DNA from: Erythrobacter sp. WG | Lineage (GTDB): Bacteria > Pseudomonadota > Alphaproteobacteria > Sphingomonadales > Sphingomonadaceae | Direction: 5' to 3' | DNA: 49,715 nt | NCBI RefSeq assembly: GCF_026586795.1 | Contig: NZ_JAPFGY010000025.1 | Location: forward strand, 1 to 49,715 | Part shown: piece by piece, positions 7,791 through 16,034 of the stretch | Layout: each line of letters opens with the position of its first letter | How positions within the stretch are numbered: the stretch's first letter is position 1 | Program-made: the position numbers and the translations under genes | The notes under the pieces: generated by a model | Databases searched by the model: none | Told to the model about the DNA's origin: nothing | Seen by the model: only the letters and a program-made list of their open reading frames with translations

Positions 7791-9164
7791 CTATTCCTCT
7801 CCGGTCCATTTTTTGCGCGCATGAGCCAGCGCGGGGTATTTGGGGCAATCTATTGCGGCCCTATCCAAGGCCTCGCGGCGGAGAACCGACAACCAGCCTC
7901 CCTCCAATCTCACCGACCCGTTCAAGAAATTCTCGGCCCATTCGCTCGACCATTCGGCGTGAAAGGTACTCTGGCGCGCGATCATGCCCAACGCATTGCG
8001 CGCGACGGCGAGTTGAAACAGATCGTGGCCTGAGAGATGCGGCTTGATGGTGCCCAACCATTCAGAAATCGCGACGGCCAGTTCCCCGAATGTCGCTTCG
8101 CCAACCGGCAAAGCGAGCAAGTCGGGTTCGTGCACCTGACGCGCTCGCTCCGCCGTCGGCGCATCCTCCTCAAGCAGCAGAAGCAGGTCGAGCTCCTGCT
8201 CGCTCGTCCGCCGCGAGATCACCACGCGTTCGAGCATCCGGTCCGCGCCCCAGCGCCATTGCGCCGCCATCTTTAGGCAGCCGAGCGCCCACCAGACGGT
8301 GCGGTAGATGGTCCAGAAGCGGAAGCGCGCCGGGTCGATGGTCACCCCCGCCTCGGCCTCATAAGCGGCGAGATAGTCCTCGATACTCCCCAACCCCAGC
8401 GCGGGCCGGTGGTAGCGGGCGAAGCGCCACACGGCCATGCAGCCGAAGGCGAGGTCTTCGTGGCGATCGCCGAAATGGGCGAGTTCCCAGTCGAGCACGC
8501 CGGTCAGTGTGGAGCCTTCGACCAGCAGATTGCCCATCCGGTAATCGCCGTGGTTGAGGACGGGCTCGACTTGCTCAGGGCAATGGTCCTCCAGCCACTT
8601 GAGGCCCAGCGCGATGATCGGGCGATCCCCGCCCGCGTCCATGAACTGCTGCTTGAGGTCGGCGATGGCTGCGCGGTAATCCATCACCGGCATGCCCCCG
8701 GGCACATCGCCCTGCCGCAAACGATGGATGCGCGCCAGATCGCGAGCGATGCCGCGCAGCAGCGTGCCCGGATCGTCACATTGCAAAATGACCTTGGGAT
8801 CGGCCGTTCCCGGCAGCGCGCGCATCACAAAGCCGCTGCCGAGCCCGTCGCCCTCTTCCAGCACCGCGACCACCTCCGGCGCGGTGACGCCCTTCGCGCG
8901 CGCGGCCTCGATCAGCGCAGCCTCGACTGCATGCCCGTAAGGCCGCCCCTCCATGAAGGCGAGGCTCGGCGCGCGGCGCAGCACGAACTGCTCCCCCTCC
9001 CCCCGGGGAGGGGGCTGGGGGGTGGGGGCTCCACCGCCTGCGGAAAAGCGCCAGCTCTCCATCACCGCCCCGCCGGTCAGGCGCTGCGGCTCCGACGACA
9101 AAGCGCCGAGCCCAGCGCGGGCACACACCCGCGCCAGCCCGGCGCTCAATTCATCAACCGTCAT
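7791..9164 (-). CDS. APH-family phosphotransferase (ACAD10/11 or LvaA-like kinase)
   Basis: 457 residues from ATG 9164; a GTG six bases upstream is an alternative. The kinase fold shows NHGDYRMGN at residues 204-212, with catalytic Asp207, and LDWE at 224-227, the metal-binding segment. Residues beyond ~330 form a helical extension that I cannot assign. Aminoglycoside resistance is unlikely; the tight operon with an aldehyde dehydrogenase (9 bases upstream) and an acyl-CoA dehydrogenase (4 bases downstream) points to phosphorylation of a hydroxyacyl-CoA. Residues 45-58 (about GAPTPQPPPRGEGE) are encoded by a REP-type palindrome lying in frame, an odd Pro/Gly-rich insert in what is normally a glycine-loop region. 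Confidence 0.88.
   Translation of the reverse strand: MTVDELSAGLARVCARAGLGALSSEPQRLTGGAVMESWRFSAGGGAPTPQPPPRGEGEQFVLRRAPSLAFMEGRPYGHAVEAALIEAARAKGVTAPEVVAVLEEGDGLGSGFVMRALPGTADPKVILQCDDPGTLLRGIARDLARIHRLRQGDVPGGMPVMDYRAAIADLKQQFMDAGGDRPIIALGLKWLEDHCPEQVEPVLNHGDYRMGNLLVEGSTLTGVLDWELAHFGDRHEDLAFGCMAVWRFARYHRPALGLGSIEDYLAAYEAEAGVTIDPARFRFWTIYRTVWWALGCLKMAAQWRWGADRMLERVVISRRTSEQELDLLLLLEEDAPTAERARQVHEPDLLALPVGEATFGELAVAISEWLGTIKPHLSGHDLFQLAVARNALGMIARQSTFHAEWSSEWAENFLNGSVRLEGGWLSVLRREALDRAAIDCPKYPALAHARKKWTGEE
8989..9034 (-). repeat. REP-type palindrome inside the phosphotransferase coding sequence
   Basis: The core has 10-base arms CCCCCTCCCC (8993-9002) and GGGGAGGGGG (9005-9014) around a two-base loop. 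Read on the minus strand it has the head CCCACCCCCCAG before the stem, the same layout as the palindromes around 40,523-41,104 (CCCACCCCTAA head, CCCCTCCCGC stem). The length keeps the reading frame, adding about 13 codons. Confidence 0.7.
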
Positions 9165-9173
9165 TGCCACAAA

Positions 9174-10601
9174 TCAGGCGGTGACGGCGTCCTTCTTCAC
9201 GGTGATCACCTGCGAATAGGTGAACTCCTTGAGGCCTTCCTTGCCATATTCGGCGCCGAAGCCCGACTGCTTGTGCCCGCCGAAGGGCGCAAACGGCGAG
9301 AGGTGAAGGAATTCGTTGATCCACACCGTGCCAGTTTCGAGCTGCTCGGCGATTGCCACGCCCTTCTCGGGATTGCCGGTCCACACGGCCCCCGCAAGCC
9401 CGTATTCGGAGTTGTTGGCGCGGGCGATGACTTCTTCCTCCGAGGAGAACTTCATCAGCGGCATGACCGGGCCGAACTGTTCCTCGGCGACGATGCGCGC
9501 ATCTTCGGGCGGGTTGTCGAGGATGGTCAGCGGCACGAAGTAGCCGGTGCCGCTCGGGTCGACATTCCCGCCGAGCAGGAACTTGTAGCCGTTCGCCTTC
9601 GCGTCCTCGATCAGCTCCAGCACGCGCTCATACTGCTTCTTGTTCTGGATCGGGCCGACCCCTGTGCCCTGCTCGCTGCCGTCACCGACCTTCACGGTCT
9701 TGGCGTATTCGACGATCGCCGCGGATAGCTCGTCATAGATGTCCTCGTGGATATAGACGCGCTTGGCCGCGACGCAGATCTGCCCGGCATTCGAGAAGCT
9801 CGACCAGAACAGCTGTTCGGCGACCTTCTTGGGATCGGCATCGGGGAGCACGATCGAAGCGTCGTTGCCCCCAAGCTCCAGCGTGATGCGCTTGAGGTCG
9901 GCGCTCGCGCCTTCCATGATCTTCTTGCCCGTCGCGGTCGAGCCGGTGAAGGTGATCTTGTCGATATCCGGGTGGCTGGTCATCAGCGGGCCCAAATCGT
10001 CCTCGCCGGTGATGATGTTGACGACCCCGGGGGGCACCAGCGGGGCGATCAGCTCGGCGATCCTGAGCGTGGTCAGCGGGGTGAAGGGCGAGGGCTTCAG
10101 AACGATGGTGCAGCCCGAGAGCATCGCGGGCGCGATCTTCTGCATCGCCATCATCACCGGGAAGTTCCACGGCACGATCCCCGCGACCACGCCCACCGGC
10201 ACGCGGCGGGTGCGGCTGAGGCGCTTGTCCGAATCCTCGGTGATCTCGTCGTCGAGGCTCAAGGTCGATTGCGCGGCGCTCATCGCGGCGGCGCCGTAGA
10301 TCTCGCCGCGTGCCTGATCGTGGGGCTTGCCCTGCTCGCTCGTCAGCAGGCGGTAAAGCTCGTCGGCATTGGCCTTGATCGCGCCCGCAATCGCCTGGAT
10401 CGCGGCGCGGCGTTCCTCGATGGGCGTGTTCTTCCACGTCTTGAAGGCGGCGCGCGCGGCGGCGACCGCCTTGTCGAGCTCCGGTTTGCCGCAGGCCGGC
10501 ACCTGGCCGATCACCTGCTCGTTGGCGGGGTTCACCACGTCGAGCCAGCGGTCGGCCCCGACCATCTCGCCGCCGATGAGGTTCTTGTACTGCGTGACCA
10601 T
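9174..10601 (-). CDS. NAD(P)-dependent aldehyde dehydrogenase
   Basis: 475 residues, full length for the ALDH superfamily, which oxidises aldehydes to carboxylic acids. Visible landmarks are PWNFP at 144-148, TGSTATGKKI near 219-228 (cofactor loop), LELGGN with catalytic Glu242, and GQICVA with the nucleophile Cys276. A GSGxGxEYGKEGLKEF-type C-terminal segment is also present. The start is ATG 10601, which has GAGAGAGGA just upstream; open frame further upstream looks non-coding. It is the first gene of a three-gene operon with the kinase and the acyl-CoA dehydrogenase, and a GST gene diverges from it 190 bases away. This suggests disposal of a reactive aldehyde such as a 4-hydroxyalkenal, by inference. 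Confidence 0.95.
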   Translation of the reverse strand: MVTQYKNLIGGEMVGADRWLDVVNPANEQVIGQVPACGKPELDKAVAAARAAFKTWKNTPIEERRAAIQAIAGAIKANADELYRLLTSEQGKPHDQARGEIYGAAAMSAAQSTLSLDDEITEDSDKRLSRTRRVPVGVVAGIVPWNFPVMMAMQKIAPAMLSGCTIVLKPSPFTPLTTLRIAELIAPLVPPGVVNIITGEDDLGPLMTSHPDIDKITFTGSTATGKKIMEGASADLKRITLELGGNDASIVLPDADPKKVAEQLFWSSFSNAGQICVAAKRVYIHEDIYDELSAAIVEYAKTVKVGDGSEQGTGVGPIQNKKQYERVLELIEDAKANGYKFLLGGNVDPSGTGYFVPLTILDNPPEDARIVAEEQFGPVMPLMKFSSEEEVIARANNSEYGLAGAVWTGNPEKGVAIAEQLETGTVWINEFLHLSPFAPFGGHKQSGFGAEYGKEGLKEFTYSQVITVKKDAVTA

Positions 10602-10791
10602 GGGTGTGTCCTCTCTCTCGTCCGATGGGGAGTCGTCCCTCTCGGCCCAAGGTTGGCGCGTTGCATCCGAAAACGCAATCGGGTTGCTGCAATGGTCCGG
10701 GGCGCGCCGCGCCGCGCCCGCGACCTGACGATTGCGCTTGCCGCAGGGCGGCCTATGGAGACGGCACAAGACAACGAGAGGAGCCGCCCGC

Positions 10792-11496
10792 ATGACCGAT
10801 CCCCGCCCCGATTATCTCATCTACGGCAGCCCACTCTCGCCCTTCACGCGCAAGGTCATGGGCGTCTGCATCGCCAAGGGCGTCCCCTACGATATCGAGG
10901 GCGTGAACATCTTCGATCCTCCCGCCTGGTTCCGCGACATCTCCCCGCTGAAGCGCATCCCGGTGCTGCGCGACCGATCGGTGGGGGTAGAAGGCAGGGC
11001 GGGCACCATCGTCGACAGCTCGGCGATCTGCGCGGCGATCGAGAAGAAGCACCCCGCGCCCGCCCTCTACCCGGATGACCCGATGGCGCTCGGCGAGGCG
11101 CTGTTCATCGAGGAATATGCCGACACCTCGCTTGCCGTCGCGGGCGGGGTGGGCATCTTCCGGGCGATCTTCGTCCCGCTCGGCAAGGGCGAGGCGCCGG
11201 GGATCGACAAGGCGCGCGAGGCCTGGGCGAACCAGGTCCCGCCGGTGCTCGACGTGCTCGAGACGCGGCTCGGCGGGAGGGCCTTCTTCGCGGGCGATGC
11301 CCTGTCGATCGCCGACATCTCGGTCGCCTGCGTGCTGATGCAGATGATGTTCGCCGCGACGATTTCGCTCGACCGCTGGCCGGGCCTTGCCGCGCATATC
11401 GCTGCGATGCAGGCGCTGCCGCTGATCGCCGAGCCCTTCGCCGCCGCCGAGCGGATCGCGCGCAAGGCCTTGCCGCAGCCCTTCGACCTGACCTAA
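10792..11496 (+). CDS. Glutathione S-transferase family protein
   Basis: 234 residues. The N-terminal thioredoxin-like domain begins LIYGSPLSPFTRKVMGVCIAK, the usual strand and active-site turn (Ser/Tyr region), followed by SPLKRIPVL, the cis-Pro glutathione-binding turn, and IVDSSAICAAIEKK. The C-terminal helical domain contains the N-capping motif FAGDALSIADISVA. GAGAGGAG lies just before ATG 10792. It diverges from the aldehyde dehydrogenase operon across a 190-base gap that must hold both promoters. Substrate is unknown; a shared role in handling reactive aldehydes is plausible. Confidence 0.92.
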   Translation: MTDPRPDYLIYGSPLSPFTRKVMGVCIAKGVPYDIEGVNIFDPPAWFRDISPLKRIPVLRDRSVGVEGRAGTIVDSSAICAAIEKKHPAPALYPDDPMALGEALFIEEYADTSLAVAGGVGIFRAIFVPLGKGEAPGIDKAREAWANQVPPVLDVLETRLGGRAFFAGDALSIADISVACVLMQMMFAATISLDRWPGLAAHIAAMQALPLIAEPFAAAERIARKALPQPFDLT

Positions 11497-11531
11497 GCCC
11501 CTCATCCCCAAGACACAGGACATATCGGCGC

Positions 11532-12398
11532 ATGGCCAGCGAATGGTGCATCGGGATCATCGGCGGATCGGGCCTCTACGCCATCGACGGGCTCGAGGAC
11601 GCGCAGTGGATCGCGGTTCAGACGCCGTGGGGCGATCCTTCGGACGAGATCCTGTTCGGGACCCTCGCCGGGGTGAAGGTCCGCTTCCTCCCCCGCCACG
11701 GGCGCGGGCACCCGGTGAGCCCGTCCGAGCTCAACGCGCGCGCCAACATCGACGCGCTGAAGCGCGCGGGCTGCACCGATATTCTCGCGATCAGCGCGGT
11801 GGGCTCCTTGCGCGAGGAGCTCGAGCCCGGGCGCTTTGCCGTGGTCGAACAGTTCATCGACCGCACCGTGGCGCGGCCCAGCACCTTCTTCGGCAGCGGC
11901 TTCGTCACCCACGTCTCGATGGCCGATCCGGTCTGCCCGCGCCTGTCCGACATGGCCGCCCACGCCATCCACGCCGCAGGCGGCAAGGTCGCGGTCGGGG
12001 CGACCTATCTCGCGATGGAAGGCCCGCAGTTCTCGACCCGCGCGGAAAGCCGGATGTACCGCCAATGGGGCGCCGACGTGATCGGGATGACCGCCATGCC
12101 CGAGGCCAAGCTCGCCCGCGAGGCGGAGTTGCCCTATGCGCTGGTCGGGATGATCACCGACTATGATTGCTGGCGGGAAGGCGAGGCGGTCGACGTCGCG
12201 CAGGTGGTCGGCCAGATGCAGGCCAACGGCGCGCTCGCCCGGGCGATGGTGAAGACCCTTGTCGCGAGCCTGCCCGAGGCGCGCGAGCCGTCGCCCATCG
12301 ACTTCGCGCTCGACGATGCGGTCATCACCGCCCCTTCCGAGCACGATCCGGAACTGATGGCGAAGCTCGACGCGGTCGCCCGGCGGCTGTTCGCCTGA
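11532..12398 (+). CDS. mtnP: S-methyl-5'-thioadenosine phosphorylase
   Basis: 288 residues, the usual size. It splits methylthioadenosine with phosphate into adenine and 5-methylthioribose-1-phosphate in methionine salvage. Phosphate and base sites are visible: IIGGSGLY at 9-16, LPRHGRGH at 53-60, AMEGPQFSTRAES at 161-173, GMTAMPEAKLARE from 185 and TDYDCW at 209-214. It follows the GST gene after 35 bases. The adenine produced can be recycled by apt, encoded 10 kb away. A decayed second copy of its 3' part lies at about 14,790-15,145. It converges on the next gene with only 19 bases between stops. Confidence 0.95.
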   Translation: MASEWCIGIIGGSGLYAIDGLEDAQWIAVQTPWGDPSDEILFGTLAGVKVRFLPRHGRGHPVSPSELNARANIDALKRAGCTDILAISAVGSLREELEPGRFAVVEQFIDRTVARPSTFFGSGFVTHVSMADPVCPRLSDMAAHAIHAAGGKVAVGATYLAMEGPQFSTRAESRMYRQWGADVIGMTAMPEAKLAREAELPYALVGMITDYDCWREGEAVDVAQVVGQMQANGALARAMVKTLVASLPEAREPSPIDFALDDAVITAPSEHDPELMAKLDAVARRLFA

Positions 12399-12417
12399 GC
12401 GCGGGCGCGACCAGCCC

Positions 12418-13602
12418 TCAGCCGAACAGGTAGAGCCGCGTGTCCGGGTTCTCCCGGCGCCACATCACGTTGTCCAGCAGGTAGTGGTGGATGTTGATGA
12501 AGATCCAGAACACGAACAGGAACAGCGCCCCGGCGATCGCCTGCCGGTCATAGGGGACCAGCCCCTCGGCGAGGATCGGGATGCCCCAGAAACCGAGATA
12601 GCCCAGCACCGCGCCCGTCAGCACGAACGCCGCCATGTGCCCGGCCGGGTTGGCGCCGAACACGGCGCGCACCAGCGAGCCCTTGCGGTAATCGTCCGAG
12701 GCGAGCTGCGCGCGCTCGTAATTGAGCTGGTAGCGCCACACCACGGTCAGATATTGCAGCGAATGGAGCGCCGGGACCACCAGCCCCCACAGCGGGTTGA
12801 TCGTCACGAACAGCAGCCACAGGTAAAGGCTCACCCCGTAGGCGACGACGCCGTTGACCGGCAGCGTGCCCTTGGCCTTCCAGTGCATCGCCAGGACCCA
12901 GAGGCTCGCTGCGGTGGTGGCGATGGCGGCGATGACGGTGAGGACATAGAGCGGCTGCGGCAGGGCGAAGCTGTAATAGGCAAGGCCCCACAGGTCCTCC
13001 TTGTTGACCGCGATGTTGAGCCCCACCCACCCGGCGAGCCACACGGCGTAGCAGTTCGCGACCAGCACTTTCTTGGTCCGCTCGTCGAGGAAGCGCCGCT
13101 TGAGCGCCGCGTCGACCATCAGCATCCCGTAGCCCTGCTTGGCGTAGTGCCAGCCGACCGCGAGGCCCATGATATTGGCGCCATAACCGAGCAGCCGCGT
13201 GTCCGCCGCCAGCGCGCCCCAGGCGAGGAACGCCGCGAGCAGCGCCGGGCCGATCAGCCCCGCAAAGAGGTAACGCGCCTGCATCTCGCGCCCCAGCGTG
13301 CCGCCGAAGGCCTTGCCCGCGAAGCCGCGATAGAAAATCTGGTAACTGTGCGCGAAGTGCGGGTGATTGACGAGGTTCGCGAGCAGCAGCATCGCGGTTG
13401 CGATCGGTGCCCCGAAGCGCGCCTCGGGCAGGAGGTAGAGGAACGGCAGCAGCAGCAGCGACGAGCCGCCCAGACACAGGAAATCGGTGACCGGGCCGAA
13501 CAGGTAGCCCGGCTGGCGCGTCGGGGCCGGAGCGGGCGCCGTCGTGGCCGCCGCCGCCGGACGGGCAAGCAGGTCGCCGATTGCCGTGGCTTGCGTGTCC
13601 AT
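12418..13602 (-). CDS. Multi-pass membrane protein with conserved-looking histidine clusters, function unknown
   Basis: 394 residues. A disordered Ala/Pro-rich head (1-30) is followed by about nine or ten hydrophobic segments. Histidines occur in four clusters at membrane edges: NHPHFAHSY (79-87), GWHYAKQGYG (150-159), ALHSLQY (278-284) and NIHHYLLDNVMWR (370-382). This spacing recalls membrane-bound metal enzymes such as desaturases/hydroxylases or Brp/Blh carotene oxygenases, but I do not recognise the family and no such function can be claimed. It ends close to the mtnP stop (convergent), and its 5' end faces an unrelated SH3 gene. Confidence 0.85.
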   Translation of the reverse strand: MDTQATAIGDLLARPAAAATTAPAPAPTRQPGYLFGPVTDFLCLGGSSLLLLPFLYLLPEARFGAPIATAMLLLANLVNHPHFAHSYQIFYRGFAGKAFGGTLGREMQARYLFAGLIGPALLAAFLAWGALAADTRLLGYGANIMGLAVGWHYAKQGYGMLMVDAALKRRFLDERTKKVLVANCYAVWLAGWVGLNIAVNKEDLWGLAYYSFALPQPLYVLTVIAAIATTAASLWVLAMHWKAKGTLPVNGVVAYGVSLYLWLLFVTINPLWGLVVPALHSLQYLTVVWRYQLNYERAQLASDDYRKGSLVRAVFGANPAGHMAAFVLTGAVLGYLGFWGIPILAEGLVPYDRQAIAGALFLFVFWIFINIHHYLLDNVMWRRENPDTRLYLFG

Positions 13603-13783
13603 TGCCTCACCCTTCCGCTGGCGGCGCGCTCATGGGGCCGCGAGCGAGGCTTAGCCGATCATCCTTAACAATCGGTTCGGACCTTTGCCGACAGGCTGCG
13701 CTGCACGCGCAGATGCTTCCGGTCGGGATCGAACCGTGGTAGCCTTCGCTCCGGGGATGGCTCGGCCAGTGGGGGGACTTCGG

Positions 13784-14680
13784 ATGAAATTTGGCAGAAC
13801 GGGCCGCGCTGCGGCCTATGCGGCGGTGGCAGTGATGGTCGCGGCACCGGTCGCGGCGCGCAAGGCGGATTCGCTGCGCGACCTCAACGGCGAGACCGCC
13901 GCGCGCGCGCGGATCGAGCTGCAACGCCGGGGCTTCACGCTCGCCCGCGGGGACCGCAACGATTTCGCCGGGACCGACTACTGGTGGCATCGGGGCGACA
14001 AGGATTGCGTCGCCGTGCAGGTGATCCGCAGCCGGGTCTCGGACATCAGGGACGCGCGCGCCAGCGATTGCGGCGAGAAGGGCGGCGGCAGCGATGCGGC
14101 GTTGATCGCCGGCGCGATCGGGGCGGTGGCGATCGGCGCGCTGCTGCTCTCGCGCAAGGACAAGGACAAGCACCGCGAGCAATACCAGCAGGACTGGCAG
14201 GACGTCGAGGCGACCGGCACCCAGTCGGGCCGGGTGCGCATCTTCCGCCAGCCCGACAAGGATGCGCGGGTGGCCGGCGAAGTGCGCGAGGGCGAGCGGC
14301 TTCGCAACTACGGCTGCGAGAACACCAAGGGCGAAAGCTGGTGCGAGGTGACGACCATCGACCGGCGCATCAGCGGCTGGGCACGCGACCGCTACCTGCG
14401 CCCGGTCGGCGGGCAGGGCGGATCGGGGAGCGGCGGCTGGGGCGGATCGGGCGGCGGGTCCTATCCGGTTGGCTTCTCCGACCTCGTCGGCGAACGCACC
14501 GCAAACGCCGAAAGCACGTTGCGCCAGCGCGGCTTCCGCGATGTCGACCGGTTTGGCTCGGGGCGGACGGACTACACGATCTGGTATCGCAACGAATCCA
14601 CCCAGTGCATCCAGATGGCAGCGACGAACGGCCGGGTCGAGGACGTGGTCGACATCCGCGCTCACCCCTCCTGCCGGTAG
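13784..14680 (+). CDS. Exported SH3-like protein with a duplicated flanking domain
   Basis: 298 residues. Residues 1-26 form a signal peptide (Arg-rich start, hydrophobic core, APVAA cleavage site). Residues ~31-94 and ~232-298 are copies of one domain: DLNGETAARARIELQRRGF aligns with DLVGERTANAESTLRQRGF, both continue to a TDYxxW strand and both end in a single Cys (ASDC, HPSC). Between them are a short Ala-rich transmembrane-like segment (about 105-120), an SH3-like domain (SGRVRIFRQP to ISGWARDRYLRP) and a Gly/Ser linker. It is probably periplasmic or membrane-tethered. No function known to me. ATG 13784 was chosen because the signal peptide begins there. Confidence 0.8.
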   Translation: MKFGRTGRAAAYAAVAVMVAAPVAARKADSLRDLNGETAARARIELQRRGFTLARGDRNDFAGTDYWWHRGDKDCVAVQVIRSRVSDIRDARASDCGEKGGGSDAALIAGAIGAVAIGALLLSRKDKDKHREQYQQDWQDVEATGTQSGRVRIFRQPDKDARVAGEVREGERLRNYGCENTKGESWCEVTTIDRRISGWARDRYLRPVGGQGGSGSGGWGGSGGGSYPVGFSDLVGERTANAESTLRQRGFRDVDRFGSGRTDYTIWYRNESTQCIQMAATNGRVEDVVDIRAHPSCR

Positions 14681-14707
14681 GGCGCGCCGGGCGCCGCCGC
14701 GCTCGCC

Positions 14708-14890
14708 TCAGATGGTGCTGATAGTGCCGCCGTCGATCACGAACGCGGCTACGTGGCTCGCCACTGGGTGGCCTGAGACGAGGCCGGTTACCTCGTGCGG
14801 CTCGGCCGCGCGGACATGAGCGGCATGACCGCCTTGCTCGAGGCATAGAGCGGTTTCCGACCAACCTGACCCGTGACGCGGAGCTGCCCT
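14708..14890 (-). pseudogene. Possible short-chain dehydrogenase (SDR) remnant
   Basis: One minus-strand frame ends PHEVTGLVSGHPVASHVAAF and then VIDGGTISTI with a stop, like the SDR C-terminus (PxEVAxxVxFLASxxASxVTG, then VDGG). Another minus frame nearby reads PLYASSKAVM, like the catalytic YxxxK motif. The ~100 residues normally between the two are missing and the frame changes. Part of this interval overlaps the mtnP remnant on the other strand, so one of the two similarities may be chance there. Confidence 0.3.
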
Positions 14891-15145
14891 TGGGCCCTTG
14901 CCGACATGGTCACCGACGACGACTGCCGGTGGGAAAGCAAAGCCGCCGATGCCGCGCAGGAGGTCGGCCCGATGCAAGCCAAAGGCGCGCTTGCCCGCGC
15001 AATGGTCAGGAACTTCGACGCCGCCTTTCCGGCGACGCGCGAGCCCTCGCCCATCGTTCACGCGCTGGAGGATGCCGTTATCCCCACGCCTTCCGAGCAT
15101 GATCCGGAACTGATGGCGATGCTCGGCGCGGCGACCTCGTTGTGA
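14790..15145 (+). pseudogene. Decayed copy of the 3' part of mtnP
   Basis: From about 14,873 one frame gives LPWALADMVTDDDC-type sequence followed by EVGPMQAKGALARAMV, then REPSPI, PSEHDPELMA and a stop. This parallels the intact mtnP C-terminus (VGQMQANGALARAMV, REPSPI, PSEHDPELMA). Further upstream, GMTALLEA corresponds to GMTAMPEA but is followed by in-frame stops, and a frameshift is needed to join it to the later part. The first half of the gene, including the GGSGLY site, is absent. Nucleotide similarity to the true gene at 11,532-12,398 is high, so it is probably an old local duplication rather than an unrelated gene. Confidence 0.75.
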
Positions 15146-15200
15146 TACCGTTGGGATCGCTCACCTCACTCCACGGGTAGGGACGCACCACGAGGAGATA

Positions 15201-15968
15201 ATGACCAGACCGCCCCGCACTCTGCTGAAAATTGGCTGTGCTGCGGCGGCTTCTATCGCGAGCGTCCCGCACGCGCAGGTGGCGGATGTCCTGCCAAATC
15301 AGGTCACCATCCCGGATCGGCTCGACGAGATCGTCGTCTCCCGGCGCACGGGAGCCCCACCTGCCAGGCTGGACGCGATCGGCTACTTGCAGCGCTACTG
15401 CTTCGATGCCAACCGTCTCGCCGGGCGCTCCGCCCCGCCCGAGGATGATCCGGTCTGGGAGCCGCTCGACGAGGAGACGCGGGCACGTTTCGGCATCGCC
15501 GATGCAAGCGTACCCGCGTTCGGACTGGTGGACGAGGACCGCAGGCACACGCTTGCGATCAAGTTCGATACCCGCGCGTCGCGCGAAGGTCTGCGCGAGA
15601 ACCGCTGCACCCTTGCGGTGATCGGCGGCGAGGATCATGCCCGACTGCCGGACCGGATCTCCGCGATGTTCCGCGGCCGCGGGACACAACGGCATGTCGG
15701 CCAGCGCGAGGGTTTCGAAAGGACCGAGGGTTGGCGGCAATGGTTATGGACCGCGATGCCGAACCGCCGGTCACGAAACTGGCAGTCGATCAACGGAGCG
15801 ACTCGGGGCAGGGTTTCGGACACCTGGCTGGTGGTGACCGACGAAGCCTTCTACGACATGCACGATTACGTCGTTACCGACCTGAAGACACGCGACGGCG
15901 AAAACGAGAGCCTTAGCATCATCACCTTCGTCTACATGACGCGGGAAACGCGCAAGCCGGGGCGGTAA
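15201..15968 (+). CDS. Exported protein of unknown function
   Basis: 255 residues with a signal peptide (MTRPPRTLLK, hydrophobic stretch, cleavage after about residue 25 at PHAQ). The mature part is polar and mostly unremarkable; patterns such as YCFDANRLAG, WEPLDEETRARFG and DTWLVVTDEAFYD are visible but I do not recognise a family. GAGGAGAT lies immediately upstream of the ATG. It lies next to a decayed region, and its base composition is a little less GC-rich than that of the antiporter operon, which could indicate accessory origin. Confidence 0.7.
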   Translation: MTRPPRTLLKIGCAAAASIASVPHAQVADVLPNQVTIPDRLDEIVVSRRTGAPPARLDAIGYLQRYCFDANRLAGRSAPPEDDPVWEPLDEETRARFGIADASVPAFGLVDEDRRHTLAIKFDTRASREGLRENRCTLAVIGGEDHARLPDRISAMFRGRGTQRHVGQREGFERTEGWRQWLWTAMPNRRSRNWQSINGATRGRVSDTWLVVTDEAFYDMHDYVVTDLKTRDGENESLSIITFVYMTRETRKPGR

Positions 15969-16034
15969 GCAGCGCCCGCAACGATCAGAGGCCTATCGCC
16001 TCAATCTGCTCGCGCATCGCCGGACCGGCCAGAC

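Larger units (their letters stand above)
14681..15200. other. Gene graveyard between two exported-protein genes
   Basis: No intact gene. On the + strand from about 14,790 to 15,145 it holds a broken copy of the 3' half of mtnP. On the minus strand at about 14,708-14,890 are short-chain dehydrogenase-like fragments. The last 55 bases contain the ribosome binding site GAGGAGAT of the following gene. Confidence 0.6.

Noticed and set aside
7791..9164. Aminoglycoside resistance gene
   Set aside because: The APH fold is shared by many kinases; operon context and the ACAD partner argue for metabolic acyl substrates.
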